A DNA stretch of 64,000 nucleotides from NCBI RefSeq assembly GCF_022601735.1, contig NZ_JAKUMM010000006.1, forward strand, positions 209,340 to 273,339, in the 5' to 3' direction. This stretch comes from Atopomonas sediminilitoris. GTDB taxonomy: Bacteria; Pseudomonadota; Gammaproteobacteria; Pseudomonadales; Pseudomonadaceae. Under the pieces are notes generated by a model. That model did no database searches and was not told the DNA's origin. It saw nothing but the letters and a program-made list of their open reading frames with translations. Within the stretch, counting starts at the first letter, position 1. Each line of letters begins with the position of its first letter. The translations under genes were made by a program, and so were the position numbers. Below, piece by piece: positions 41,930 through 50,856 of this stretch.

Positions 41930-42862
41930 TCAGGGATTGAGCGAGCTGCGTGCAATGAAACTGGATGGGTTAACCAAGCGGCCATTTTTGAACACTTCAA
42001 AATGGACATGATTACCCGTAGAGCGACCGGTGCTGCCGACATGCGCAATCTGCTGACCCGACTGCACCAGATCACCCACTTTGACCGTATTGCTGCGGTT
42101 GTGCGCGTAACGCGTCACGTAGCCATCGGCATGGGTTAACTCAACCGTGTTGCCATAAGCCGGACGACGCCCAGACCAGGTAACCACGCCCGCAGCCACT
42201 GCCACCACGTCGGTACCGGCACGCGCGGCAAAGTCCACACCTTTATGCATGCTGGAGCGCCCCGTCACCGGATCAACCCGGCGCCCAAACGGCGACGAGA
42301 TATAACCGGTGCTCACCGGACGACCGGCCAAGGTGCTGGCTTCGGTAATGCTGCGCTCGGCCATCAAGGACTCAAGCAAATCGAGCTGCATTTCGCGTTC
42401 GCCGAGGCGGTTTTCCAGCTCGCTCAAGGTTTCCATAAAGCTTGGCGGCGCGTAGGCCGGCAGGTTTTCCAACTCTTCGGCCGGGCCACCTTGGGCTACG
42501 TCCAAAGCAAAATCGAATTCTGTGCTGTCCAGCTCGGCAATATCGACCAAGCGCTCACCGAGGGCATCCACACGCATCATGCGCGCTTGCAGGCGCCCCA
42601 TGTGGACGGCCAAGGCATCCAGCTGACGCTGCGCATCCGCACGCGCTTCACGCACGTTTTCGCGCTGAAATTGCAATGCCATCGCGACATCTAAGCCATC
42701 GCCGCCAACGGCTTGGCTGTTTTGCCACTGCGCCAGCAACAAACCGCTGGTTAAACCCAGTGCCAACACTAATTTACTGGCCAGTAAGGCCGATACGCCC
42801 AGCCAACGCCCACTGATATGGGTGGAGTTGCTGCCACGACGACTAAGAATGATGACCTGCAT
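41930..42862 (-). CDS. M23-family (LytM) peptidase, membrane-anchored
   Basis: A 310-residue protein with one N-terminal membrane anchor (about 22-45), a coiled-coil region (about 60-180) and a C-terminal M23 domain. Zinc ligands are visible: His and Asp in SSMHKGVDFAARAGTD and His in TGNHVHFEVFKNG. In P. aeruginosa a similar gene lies upstream of secA. It probably acts on peptidoglycan cross-links in the periplasm. ATG 42862 has GAGG 8 nt upstream. Confidence 0.9.
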   Translation of the reverse strand: MQVIILSRRGSNSTHISGRWLGVSALLASKLVLALGLTSGLLLAQWQNSQAVGGDGLDVAMALQFQRENVREARADAQRQLDALAVHMGRLQARMMRVDALGERLVDIAELDSTEFDFALDVAQGGPAEELENLPAYAPPSFMETLSELENRLGEREMQLDLLESLMAERSITEASTLAGRPVSTGYISSPFGRRVDPVTGRSSMHKGVDFAARAGTDVVAVAAGVVTWSGRRPAYGNTVELTHADGYVTRYAHNRSNTVKVGDLVQSGQQIAHVGSTGRSTGNHVHFEVFKNGRLVNPSSFIARSSLNP

Positions 42863-42949
42863 GCATTCAACCTCGTTGTGTCTTACGCCGCGCGGCTAGC
42901 GTCTTCTGCTAGCATGCCGCGTAAGTACTTCGTCACAAGGCTTCCTGCC

Positions 42950-43420
42950 ATGGGATTCCGTCCGCTGGATGCAAAAGGGCTCAAACACCTGCTAAAACAG
43001 GGTGCCCTGCAATCAATGATCAAACAGGCTGCCCAAGTTGAGCATTACCAAGCTCGACTGGAGCAATGCTTGCAGCCAGCAGCGCGCCCGTTTTGCCACG
43101 TGGGCAACCTACACAACGGCCGATTGTTGATCGTGGTCGACAACAGCCATTGGGCGACGCGTCTACGCTTTCAGGAACAGCGACTGCTGCGCCAGCTACA
43201 AGCGACAAAAGAATTCGCAACCTTAACCAAAATTCTGATCAAGGTACATCCTCGATCCGCTCAGGTGGCACGCGTATCACATTCTGCCCGCCGCACCCCG
43301 GCAGCCGCCGAAGCCTTGCATGAGGCCGCCGACGTCATCAGCGATCCCAAGCTAAAGGCGGCGCTAGAGCGCTTGGCCAGCCGTCACGAACCCAGCAAAA
43401 ACGACAACGCCCCCGACTAA
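42950..43420 (+). CDS. DUF721 (DciA-like) protein
   Basis: A 156-residue protein opening GFRPLDAKGLKHLLKQGALQS, followed by LEQCLQPAARPFCHVGNLHNGRLLIVVDNSHWATRLRFQ in several pieces. This is the DUF721 domain, whose KH-like fold loads the replicative helicase in DciA proteins; many bacteria lacking DnaC use it. Whether this copy is the loader is inference. ATG 42950 is the conserved start; an ATG at 42914 is possible. Divergent from the M23 gene, convergent with rnfH. Confidence 0.78.
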   Translation: MGFRPLDAKGLKHLLKQGALQSMIKQAAQVEHYQARLEQCLQPAARPFCHVGNLHNGRLLIVVDNSHWATRLRFQEQRLLRQLQATKEFATLTKILIKVHPRSAQVARVSHSARRTPAAAEALHEAADVISDPKLKAALERLASRHEPSKNDNAPD

Positions 43421-43445
43421 GCGAGGGCGCCGTGCTCGTTGCTGA

Positions 43446-43769
43446 CTAGGCTTTATTTTTCTCGGCGGCCTTTTCTTGCGCCAGTTTGGCCGCACGTTGC
43501 TTACGCACCTCTTTGGGATCGGCGATCAGTGGACGATAAATCTCCACCCGTTCGCCCTCTTCCAAGACGCGCTGCTCGGGCTTAGCCACCGCCTTACCAA
43601 AGATGCCCATCGGCGCGCTGTCCACATCCAACTGCGGAAAGAACCGCTGCAGGTTTGCCGCCCGTGCGGCATCCAGCATGCTGGCTCCGTGGGCGATTTT
43701 CACCTTGACCAATTCTTGGCGCTCGGGCGTGGCGTAGGCCACTTCGACGCTGATTTCGGACTCAGCCAT
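43446..43769 (-). CDS. rnfH: RnfH-family protein (UPF0125)
   Basis: A 107-residue ubiquitin-like fold protein: ISVEVAYATPERQELVKVKI, ASMLDAARAANLQRFFPQLD, and RVLEEGERVEIYRPLIADPKEVRKQRA are family hallmarks. The name comes from linkage to rnf electron-transport genes elsewhere; beside ratA it resembles a toxin-antitoxin pair in layout, though RatA is not a classical toxin. It overlaps ratA by 8 nt. Confidence 0.9.
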   Translation of the reverse strand: MAESEISVEVAYATPERQELVKVKIAHGASMLDAARAANLQRFFPQLDVDSAPMGIFGKAVAKPEQRVLEEGERVEIYRPLIADPKEVRKQRAAKLAQEKAAEKNKA

Positions 43770-44193
43770 GCAGTTGTTTCGCTCGCTGACAGAAGGCATC
43801 CACCATAGTGTTAGCTGCCTGATTAAACAAAGGCCCCAGTGTGGCTTTAGCCAGCGCGCCGGCGTAGTCGAAAGACAAATCCAAGCTGATTTTGCACGCT
43901 TGCTCGCCCAGCGCTTTGAAATGCCACACGCCGTTTAAGCGCGAAAAAGGCCCTTCAACCAAGTTCATTTCGATGCGCTCGCCAGCCACCAACACATTGC
44001 GGGTGACAAAGCTTTGGCTGACGCCGCCCTTGGCAATGTCTAAGCGCGCGACCATTTGCTCGGCGCTGTTCTCCAGCACTTGGCTGGCCGAGCACCACGG
44101 CAAAAACTCGGGGTAACGCGCAACATCATTCACCAAGTCGTATAACACCTGCGCCGGCAACGGCAGCAGGGCGGAACGCTGAATGCACATCAT
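43762..44193 (-). CDS. ratA: RatA-family ribosome-association / coenzyme Q-binding START-domain protein
   Basis: A 143-residue START-like protein: QRSALLPLPAQVLYDLVNDVARYPEFLPWCS and SFDYAGALAKATLGPLFNQAANTMVDAFCQRA in pieces are typical of RatA/Coq10. E. coli RatA was reported to block ribosome subunit association; Coq10 relatives bind ubiquinone. Co-transcribed with the transporter gene 10 nt upstream and with rnfH downstream. Confidence 0.9.
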   Translation of the reverse strand: MMCIQRSALLPLPAQVLYDLVNDVARYPEFLPWCSASQVLENSAEQMVARLDIAKGGVSQSFVTRNVLVAGERIEMNLVEGPFSRLNGVWHFKALGEQACKISLDLSFDYAGALAKATLGPLFNQAANTMVDAFCQRAKQLHG

Positions 44194-44203
44194 GGGTTAA
44201 CCC

Positions 44204-45604
44204 TCATTTCAGCAACTCAGTGACAAACACCACCAAGATGCCCGCCGGCGCAACCACGCGCAGCAACAGCAGCAGGCCATTTAAGAGTAGCGGATGCTGC
44301 ACTTCTAGCTCTTCACGCAGCACCGCGCGGCCCAATATCCAACCGGCAAACAACACGAAGATCAAGCCACCCAGCGGCAACATGATGCGACTGGTGAGGT
44401 AGTCGACCAGATCAAAAAAGGTCTTACCGCCTTCAACACCCCACGCCCACAGCGCAAAGCCATCGCTGCCGCTGACAAAAAACTTAAGCTCAGCCCACTG
44501 GTTAAACGACAGCACGGTGCCGATCCCCAGCACCCAACACACCAGCGCCAGCAGCCAGGTAAAACGCACACGCCCACCGGCATGACGATCGCTGAAGTAC
44601 GCCACGGCAGGTTCTAGCATTGAGATCGACGAGCTCCAGGCGGCCACGGCCACCAGCACAAAGAACACCACACCCATCACTTGGCCAAAGGCAATATTGC
44701 CGAAGGCCACCGGCAAGGTGACAAACATCAGCCCCGGCCCTGCGCCCGGCTCAAGCCCAGCGGCGAACACGATAGGGAATAGCGCCAAGCCGGCGCCCAA
44801 CGCCACCACCGTATCCAACAAACCAACCGTCAGAATGGTGGCCCCAACGGGCGCACGACGCGGCATGTAAGCACCGAAAGCCATGATCGAGCCGACGCCC
44901 ACACTCAAGGTGAAAAACGCATGGCCTAACGCGGGCAATAAGCCTTCGCTGACTTTGGCTGGATCAAAATGGAACAGGAACTCCACCCCCTGCATAAAGT
45001 GCCCGGTGGTCAGGCTATAGCCGAGCAAAATCAGCAGCAGCAAGAACAACACCGGCATCATCCAGCGCAGCGCCCGCTCAAGGCCGGCCACCACGCCGCG
45101 GGTGATAACCCACGCCGTCATCAGCATGAATACGGTATGAAAGAGAATCAGCTTGACTGGGTCGGCGGTCAGCGCGCCAAACGCTGCACCGGCTTGTTCG
45201 CCGGAGATGCCGCTAAACGTGCCCTTGCCCATATCGATGATGTAGCTCAGCGACCAACCGGCCACCACGCTGTAAAACGACAAAATCAGCAGACCGCAGA
45301 CCAAGCCCATCACCGCGCCATAGGCCCAGCGCGAACTGGCGCCTTGCTCGGCGGCCAAATGTTGCAAGCTGACCACAGGACTATGACGACCCCGGCGACC
45401 GATAATGGTTTCGGCCAGCATCACCGGCATACCGACCAACGCGATACACAGCAAATACATCAGCACGAACGCGCCGCCGCCGTAAACGCCAGTCATGTAG
45501 GGGAATTTCCAGATATTGCCCAAGCCCACGGCCGAGCCAGTCGCCGCCAAAATAAACACCCAACGGCTGGCCCACACTTGCGCCACTGCCTTGTCACCCG
45601 CCAT
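44204..45604 (-). CDS. sodium-dependent transporter, NSS/SNF family
   Basis: A 466-residue LeuT-fold symporter with about 11-12 membrane helices. N-terminal [36 protein letters not shown] in pieces holds the family's unwound TM1 ([12 protein letters not shown]) with sodium-binding residues. The substrate is probably an amino acid. ATG 45604 has GGAG 6 nt upstream. It leads the operon with ratA and rnfH. Confidence 0.9.
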   Translation of the reverse strand: MAGDKAVAQVWASRWVFILAATGSAVGLGNIWKFPYMTGVYGGGAFVLMYLLCIALVGMPVMLAETIIGRRGRHSPVVSLQHLAAEQGASSRWAYGAVMGLVCGLLILSFYSVVAGWSLSYIIDMGKGTFSGISGEQAGAAFGALTADPVKLILFHTVFMLMTAWVITRGVVAGLERALRWMMPVLFLLLLILLGYSLTTGHFMQGVEFLFHFDPAKVSEGLLPALGHAFFTLSVGVGSIMAFGAYMPRRAPVGATILTVGLLDTVVALGAGLALFPIVFAAGLEPGAGPGLMFVTLPVAFGNIAFGQVMGVVFFVLVAVAAWSSSISMLEPAVAYFSDRHAGGRVRFTWLLALVCWVLGIGTVLSFNQWAELKFFVSGSDGFALWAWGVEGGKTFFDLVDYLTSRIMLPLGGLIFVLFAGWILGRAVLREELEVQHPLLLNGLLLLLRVVAPAGILVVFVTELLK

Positions 45605-45710
45605 GTCATTCTCCAGTCGGAGCAAGAAAACCGCGCATTGTCCAGAAAATGACCATGGCCGACAAGCAAAGCAGGCCGTCATCCGACTAGGCGCAAGCGC
45701 ATCGCCTGCC

Positions 45711-45716
45711 TATAAT
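45711..45716 (+). promoter_or_regulatory. -10 element just in front of smpB
   Basis: A perfect TATAAT lies only 9 nt before the smpB ATG, so a transcript started at the normal distance would begin about 3 nt before the start codon. No good -35 hexamer is seen at 17 nt. Confidence 0.45.
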
Positions 45717-45725
45717 GCGCGCCCT

Positions 45726-46193
45726 ATGGCTAAACAAAAGAAACACCCTACGGGGACCATCGCCCTTAATAAGAAGGCGAAACACGATTACTTCATCGAG
45801 CAGACCTTTGAGGCCGGCATCGCCTTGTCTGGCTGGGAAGTCAAAAGCCTGCGCGCCGGCAAAGCACAGCTGGTCGACAGCTATGTCTTGCTGAAAGATG
45901 GCGAAGCATGGCTGATGGGGGCGCACTTCACCCCACTGCCGCAAGCCAGCACCCATGTGATTGCCGACCCCATCCGCACGCGCAAGCTGCTGCTGAAAAA
46001 GAACGAGCTAGACAAGCTGTTTGGCGCCGTGCAGCAAAAAGGCTACGCCTGCGTGTGCACAGCGCTGTACTGGAAGCAGCACTTGGTGAAGTGCGAAATC
46101 GCGCTGGCCAAAGGTAAAAAAGAGTACGACAAGCGCGCGGTCGAAAAAGACCGCGACTGGGCGCGCGAAAAACAGCGCGCCATGCACAAATAA
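45726..46193 (+). CDS. smpB: SsrA-binding protein SmpB
   Basis: A 155-residue tmRNA partner in ribosome rescue. Seen: [36 protein letters not shown], the tmRNA-contact loop [12 protein letters not shown] and the basic tail [21 protein letters not shown] split over the end, which probes the empty mRNA channel. The tmRNA gene itself is not in this window. Divergent from the NSS transporter. Confidence 0.97.
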   Translation: MAKQKKHPTGTIALNKKAKHDYFIEQTFEAGIALSGWEVKSLRAGKAQLVDSYVLLKDGEAWLMGAHFTPLPQASTHVIADPIRTRKLLLKKNELDKLFGAVQQKGYACVCTALYWKQHLVKCEIALAKGKKEYDKRAVEKDRDWAREKQRAMHK

Positions 46194-46215
46194 GTCCCCC
46201 TCGTGGCTGTGCCCC

Positions 46216-46255
46216 AAAAAGCGCCCTGTGCTGATCGCAGCAGTGGCGCTTTTTT
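46216..46255. terminator. bidirectional terminator between smpB and GntR/UTRA gene
   Basis: Arms AAAAAGCGCC and GGCGCTTTTT with an inner CTG...CAG extension, between two convergent genes. Confidence 0.88.
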
Positions 46256-46286
46256 AGTTTTAGCACGCAGGTTTTAGGTGCCGGTT

Positions 46287-47030
46287 TTAAGCCTCGATGC
46301 ACACCTTGATCGCGTCTTGCCGCCAATACTCCAGATCGCAATCAATCCAGCGCCCGTGTTGGTCGGCATTCACCCTTTGCACATACAACGCGGGACTGCC
46401 GGCGGCGACTTTCAGCACGCGCGCGGGTAATTCTGGCAGTGCCGCAGGGGTGATTTCAAAGCGCACGCGACCGTACTCAATGTCGTAATAACGCCGGTAC
46501 AGCTCGGTCAATGAGCGACTTAAGGCCTTATCACCAAAGCGCTCAAAGTGCGGAAAACAAGCCGAGTTTAAGTAGTGCTCAACAAACAACACGCGGCGGC
46601 CATCAATGCTGCGCGCGCGGCGAATCATGTACACCGGCGCCAGCGGCTCGATGTCTAACAGAGCAGCAATCGTTGGCGTAGCCGCCATGCTTTCGACGTG
46701 CAGCAACCGTGTATGCGGGATGCGCGACTGCTCACGCACCATGCGCTCAAAGTAGCCGCGGGCGGTTGGGTCATAGTGCAGCCGTGGCGGCGCCACAAAC
46801 CAACCGCGCCGCTCTTCGCGGTACAGCACGCCATCGGCTTCTAACTGCAGCAAGGCTTCACGCAAGGTGATGCGTGTGGTGGCGAACTGCTCACTCAACT
46901 GGCGCTCCGCCGGCAAACGGCCATCCTCAGGCAAGCCTTGAGCAATCTGCGCCAACAAGGCTCGACGAATCGACGCCACTTGCGATACCGCCTGTCTCGG
47001 CGCAGCGATTCGGTTTTGCACAGCAGTCAT
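46287..47030 (-). CDS. GntR-family regulator with UTRA domain (PhnF/PhnR-like)
   Basis: A 247-residue regulator. N-terminal winged helix: SIRRALLAQIAQGLPEDGRLPAERQLSEQF and ATTRITLREALLQLEADGVLY; C-terminal UTRA ligand domain (about 85-245) with VYMIRRARSIDGRRVLFVEHYLN. The HutC/PhnF subfamily senses small effectors such as phosphonates, sugars or urocanate. It diverges from the ABC importer operon, and palindromes lie in the shared spacer, so it is very probably that operon's local regulator. ATG 47030 follows GGGAG. Confidence 0.88.
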   Translation of the reverse strand: MTAVQNRIAAPRQAVSQVASIRRALLAQIAQGLPEDGRLPAERQLSEQFATTRITLREALLQLEADGVLYREERRGWFVAPPRLHYDPTARGYFERMVREQSRIPHTRLLHVESMAATPTIAALLDIEPLAPVYMIRRARSIDGRRVLFVEHYLNSACFPHFERFGDKALSRSLTELYRRYYDIEYGRVRFEITPAALPELPARVLKVAAGSPALYVQRVNADQHGRWIDCDLEYWRQDAIKVCIEA

Positions 47031-47087
47031 GAGCTCTCCCAGCCTTAGCGGCACAACATTAGGATCGGGTGGGGTGTTGCGGCGGCC

Positions 47088-47110
47088 TGTTATGCCGCAG
47101 CGGCATGACA
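47088..47110. promoter_or_regulatory. palindrome, probable operator of the GntR/UTRA regulator
   Basis: Half-sites TGTTATGCCGC and GCGGCATGACA flank a single A; 10 of 11 positions are complementary. It lies 58 nt upstream of the regulator's ATG, in the spacer shared with the importer operon. Confidence 0.6.
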
Positions 47111-47206
47111 AGCAGATGACAACAAGCCCCTGCAGCACGCGTTACACAACTGCCATCTGGGCGTCACGCCAGTGTCATGGTGGCTTTCTAAGGTGAGCTC
47201 ACTGTC

Positions 47207-47220
47207 CTGACCTAGACCAG
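47207..47220. promoter_or_regulatory. second possible operator (imperfect TGGTCTAGACCA-type site)
   Basis: CTGACCTAGACCAG is a partial palindrome resembling the TGGTCTAGACCA class of sites bound by some UTRA regulators. It sits 15 nt before the binding-protein ATG. Confidence 0.35.
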
Positions 47221-47235
47221 ACACGGAGTCCACCC

Positions 47236-48303
47236 ATGCAACGCGCCAAACGATCGCTATTTAGCTTATCCCTGCTCGGCTTGAGCCTGAGCGCCAACCT
47301 CGCCCTAGCCAACACCACCGACCTCAGCGCACTGGAGCAAGCCGCGCGGGCTGAAGGCCAAGTGTCGAGCGTGGGCATGCCTGACTCATGGGCCAACTGG
47401 AAAGACACCTGGCAAGACTTAGCCAAGCACTACGGCCTTGAGCACATGGACACCGACATGAGCTCGGCGCAAGAAGTGGCCAAGTTTGCCGCCGAAAAAG
47501 AGCAAGCCACGGCGGATATCGGTGATGTTGGCGAAGCCTTCGGCCCGATTGCCGTGCAACAAGGGGTGACCCAGCCTTACAAACCCAGCACCTGGGCCGA
47601 TATCCCCGCGTGGGCCAAAGACCAAGACGGCCACTGGGCGCTGGCTTACACCGGCACCATTGCCTTTATCGTCAACAAAAAACTGGTCAAGCAGGCGCCA
47701 ACCTCATGGGCTGACTTGCGCAGCGGCAGCTACAAAGTCAGCGTCGGTGAAGTGGGCGTTGCCTCGCAAGCCAATAACGCGATCTTGGCCGCCGCCTTTG
47801 CCACCGGCGGTAACGAAAAAGACCTCAGCCCAGCACTGGATTTGTTCGCCGACTTGGCCAAGCAAAAACGCCTGTCGCTGAACAACCCTGTGGTGGCCAA
47901 TCTGGAGAAGGGCGAAGTCGAAGTCGGTATTCTGTGGGACTTCAACGCCTTGGGCTATCGCGACCAAATCGATCGCGAGCGCTTTGCCGTGGTGATCCCC
48001 AGTGACGGCTCGGTCACCTCGGGCTACACCACCATCATCAACAAGTTCGCCAAGAACCCCAATGCGGCCAAGTTAGCGCGCGAGTACATCTTCAGCGATG
48101 CCGGGCAGATCAACTTAGCCCGTGGCTACGCCCGTCCGATTCGCGCCGACAAACTGACCCTGCCCGAGGATGTGGCCGCCAAGCTGCTGCCCAACGCGCA
48201 GTACGCCAAAGCCCGTCCGATTCGCGACACGCAAGCGTGGGAGCAAAGCGCCAAGCGCCTGCCGCGTCAATGGCAAGAACACGTCGTTATTCATTTGCAG
48301 TAA
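47236..48303 (+). CDS. ABC importer periplasmic binding protein (phosphonate/iron-type)
   Basis: A 355-residue exported protein: signal peptide to about residue 26 (LALA), then a family-1/8 type binding fold (TTDLSALEQAARAEGQVSSVG, DIGDVGEAFGPIAVQQGV, YTGTIAFIVNKKLV, and YTTIINKFAKNPNAAKLAREYIFSDAGQ in pieces). Proteins of this kind bind iron, polyamines, phosphonates or sugar phosphates. The regulator and the AP-superfamily gene next to it favour an organophosphorus ligand. GGAG lies 7 nt upstream of ATG 47236. Confidence 0.82.
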   Translation: MQRAKRSLFSLSLLGLSLSANLALANTTDLSALEQAARAEGQVSSVGMPDSWANWKDTWQDLAKHYGLEHMDTDMSSAQEVAKFAAEKEQATADIGDVGEAFGPIAVQQGVTQPYKPSTWADIPAWAKDQDGHWALAYTGTIAFIVNKKLVKQAPTSWADLRSGSYKVSVGEVGVASQANNAILAAAFATGGNEKDLSPALDLFADLAKQKRLSLNNPVVANLEKGEVEVGILWDFNALGYRDQIDRERFAVVIPSDGSVTSGYTTIINKFAKNPNAAKLAREYIFSDAGQINLARGYARPIRADKLTLPEDVAAKLLPNAQYAKARPIRDTQAWEQSAKRLPRQWQEHVVIHLQ

Positions 48304-48312
48304 GGCCTACCC

Positions 48313-49167
48313 ATGCAGCCTGCCCCACACCGGGTGATCTTGATCATCCTTGATGGGCTGGCATGGCCGGTGGCGCAACAAACCTTGGGCTATGTCCAAG
48401 GTTTGTGCGCTGCGGGACTAGCCAGCAGCCACCGTCTGCAATGCGAACTCCCTTCGCTGTCGCGGCCGTTGTACGAATGTATCCTCACCGGCAGCACGCC
48501 GATCCAAAGCGGCGTCACCCACAACCGCGTGCAACGCCTGTCCAACCAAACCAGCTTGTTTCATTTAGCCCAGAGCGCAGGCTTACGCACCGCCGCGGCG
48601 GCCTATCACTGGATCAGCGAGCTGTATAACCGCGCGCCGTTTGAAGCCAAGCGCGACCGCCTGACCATCGATAATCAATTACCGATTCAGTACGGCCTGT
48701 TTTATCAGCGCGATGACTACCCCGACGACCACGTGTTTCTGGATGCCGAACAACTGGTGCGCCGTTATCAGCCCGACTTGCTGGTAGTGCACCCGATGAA
48801 CATCGACGACGCGGGCCATCAGCACGGCCTCAACAGCGCCGCGTATCGCAATTCGGCGCGCCAAGCCGACAGCCTGCTGGCCGATTTTGTGCCGGACTGG
48901 CTCGCCGCCGGTTACCAAATTGTGCTGACCAGCGACCACGGCATGAATGACGACGGCAGCCACGGCGGCACACTGACTGAAGAACGCGACGTGCCGCTGT
49001 ACCTGATTGGTTCGGCCTTCAACCACGCCAGCCAAAGCACCCCACAACAGACCGAACTGTGCGGTTTATGTGCGGACTTGTTAGCCATTAGCCACGACAA
49101 ACCGCGTTGCCCTGAGCTGCTCGCCGGCACAGTGGCTGAAGCTGGGACTGAGGCGACCGCATGCTAA
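48313..49167 (+). CDS. alkaline-phosphatase-superfamily hydrolase (nucleotide pyrophosphatase/phosphodiesterase type)
   Basis: A 284-residue enzyme without signal peptide, so probably cytoplasmic. Metal-site motifs are visible: Asp in VILIILDGLAWP, a likely nucleophile region PSLSRPLYECILTGSTP, HPMNIDDAGHQHG (Asp and His ligands) and TSDHGMNDDGSHGG (Asp, His, His). Phosphonoacetate hydrolase and NPP phosphodiesterases belong to this group. It sits between the binding protein and the permease genes, overlapping the latter by 7 nt, which suggests it acts on the imported compound, releasing phosphate or an alcohol. Substrate not determinable. Confidence 0.8.
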   Translation: MQPAPHRVILIILDGLAWPVAQQTLGYVQGLCAAGLASSHRLQCELPSLSRPLYECILTGSTPIQSGVTHNRVQRLSNQTSLFHLAQSAGLRTAAAAYHWISELYNRAPFEAKRDRLTIDNQLPIQYGLFYQRDDYPDDHVFLDAEQLVRRYQPDLLVVHPMNIDDAGHQHGLNSAAYRNSARQADSLLADFVPDWLAAGYQIVLTSDHGMNDDGSHGGTLTEERDVPLYLIGSAFNHASQSTPQQTELCGLCADLLAISHDKPRCPELLAGTVAEAGTEATAC

Positions 49168-50051
49168 GCCAACCCATCGCGCTCAACACCGCCTTACGCC
49201 GCCAGCCGCGACTCCGGCTTGCGCGCGGCAGCCTCGGCGCCTTGCTCGCCGTGCTGCCGTTCTTCCTCATGTTTGGCTTGTTTCAACTGGCACCGCTGGC
49301 GTGGGTCGCGGTCAACAGCCTGCTGGTGGATGGGCAGTGGTCGCTGGGGCACTTCCGTGAGGCCCTAGGCTCGCCCTTTATGCGCCAAGCACTGGGCAAC
49401 TCGTTATGGGTCTCGGCCCTCTCCAGCGTGCTCGGTTTAATCATCGCAGCCCTCAGCAGCTATGCGCTGTATCGCAGCAGCAGCCGGCTGCGTGAACTCG
49501 TACTGGCCTTTGCCAGCATGACCAGCAACTTCTCCGGCGTGCCGCTGGCGTTTGCCTTCATTATTTTGCTGGGGTTCAACGGCAGCTTGAGCTTGCTGCT
49601 GCGCCAGTGGGGGCTGGGGGATGATTTCAACCTGTACTCCACCCAAGGGCTGCTGCTGATTTACACCTACTTCCAAATTCCGCTGGGCGTCTTGCTGCTC
49701 TACCCCGCCTTCGACGCCTTGCGGGATGACTGGCAAGAGGCGGCCGCGCTACTGGGCGCTTCACCTTGGGTGTTTTGGCGCGACATCGGTTTGCCGGTGC
49801 TGTGGCCGGCCATCGCCGGCACTTTATTGATTTTGCTGGCCAACGCCATGGGTGCTTACGCCACCGCGTATGCACTCACCAGCGGCAACCTCAACCTGCT
49901 GACCATTCGCATTGCCAGTTTGGTCGCCGGCGATATCTACCTTGAGCCACAACTGGCCAGCGCCTTGGCCATGCTGTTGGTCGGCATGCTGGTGCTTACC
50001 GCGGTGGTCAACCAATGCCTGTTGCAGCGGAGCCGCTATGCGCCAGACTAA
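49161..50051 (+). CDS. ABC transporter permease 1
   Basis: A 296-residue inner-membrane subunit with about six helices and the BPD_transp_1 signature EEAA-like segment DDWQEAAALLGASPWVFWRDIGLPVLWPAI in pieces, contacting the ATPase. It overlaps the hydrolase gene upstream by 7 nt and permease 2 downstream by 14 nt. Partner of the protein encoded at 50038. Confidence 0.9.
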   Translation: MLSQPIALNTALRRQPRLRLARGSLGALLAVLPFFLMFGLFQLAPLAWVAVNSLLVDGQWSLGHFREALGSPFMRQALGNSLWVSALSSVLGLIIAALSSYALYRSSSRLRELVLAFASMTSNFSGVPLAFAFIILLGFNGSLSLLLRQWGLGDDFNLYSTQGLLLIYTYFQIPLGVLLLYPAFDALRDDWQEAAALLGASPWVFWRDIGLPVLWPAIAGTLLILLANAMGAYATAYALTSGNLNLLTIRIASLVAGDIYLEPQLASALAMLLVGMLVLTAVVNQCLLQRSRYAPD

Positions 50052-50856
50052 CCAACGTCGTCATCACAGCCATCAGCCGTCCCCACAACACCGCCACTAC
50101 ACCCTGATCGTCTGGGCGTTGGTCGGGCTCTTGGCGCTGCCGCTGTTGGCCACCTTGCTGTACTCCTTAGCCAGCCGCTGGGGCGCCACCATGCTGCCGG
50201 ACGGTTTAACCCTGCGCTGGTATCTCGAGCTCTGGGGCGAGCCACGGTTTCTCGCCGCCTTTGCTCGCTCCCTGCTGCTGTGCTTTGCCGCGCTGGCGCT
50301 GAGCCTAGCGCTGATTTTACCGCTGGCCTTGGTTGCCCACACCCGCTGGCCGTGGCTAGACAAGCTCATGAAGCTGCTGATGTTGCTGCCCTTCGCCGTG
50401 CCGCCCGTGGTCGGCTCGGTGGGCTTACTGCAACTGTACGCCGGCGGCCCGCTGCCCTTGGTGGGTACGCCGTGGATCCTCATCGCCTGTTTTTTCACCC
50501 TCACGGTACCGTTTATGTACCAAGCCATGGCCACCAGCTTAAAGGCGATTCCGTTGCGGGACTTGCTCGACGCCGCCCATCTGCTCGGCGCCAGCACGCC
50601 GCAAGCGTTTATCCAAGTGATCCTGCCTAACCTGCGCAACGGCGTGCTGGTGGCGTTGTTCTTGTCGTTCTCGTTTTTATTTGGCGAGTTCGTGTTCGCC
50701 AACTTATTGGTCGGCACCCGCTACGAAACCTTGCAGGTGTATCTGAACAACATGCGCAACCACAGCGGCCACTTCACCAGCGCCTTGGTGATCAGTTATT
50801 TCTTCGCCATCTTGCTCCTGACGTGGATGGCCAACCGTTTTAGCCGGAGCGCCTAA
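50038..50856 (+). CDS. ABC transporter permease 2
   Basis: A 272-residue inner-membrane subunit, six predicted helices after a basic histidine-rich N-terminus (RQTNQRRHHSHQPSPQHRHY). The EAA-type loop is RDLLDAAHLLGASTPQAFIQ followed by VILPNLRNGVLVA. ATG 50038 lies inside the end of permease 1. TAATG links it to the ATPase gene. Confidence 0.9.
   Translation: MRQTNQRRHHSHQPSPQHRHYTLIVWALVGLLALPLLATLLYSLASRWGATMLPDGLTLRWYLELWGEPRFLAAFARSLLLCFAALALSLALILPLALVAHTRWPWLDKLMKLLMLLPFAVPPVVGSVGLLQLYAGGPLPLVGTPWILIACFFTLTVPFMYQAMATSLKAIPLRDLLDAAHLLGASTPQAFIQVILPNLRNGVLVALFLSFSFLFGEFVFANLLVGTRYETLQVYLNNMRNHSGHFTSALVISYFFAILLLTWMANRFSRSA

Noticed and set aside
43446..44193. rnfH-ratA as a classical toxin-antitoxin module
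   Set aside because: Both belong to conserved housekeeping-like families, and ratA relatives act in ribosome or quinone biology; the overlap reflects operon packing.
44969..45652. A 227-codon plus-strand open frame opposite the NSS transporter
   Set aside because: His/Gln/Arg-rich translation typical of the complement of a membrane protein gene.
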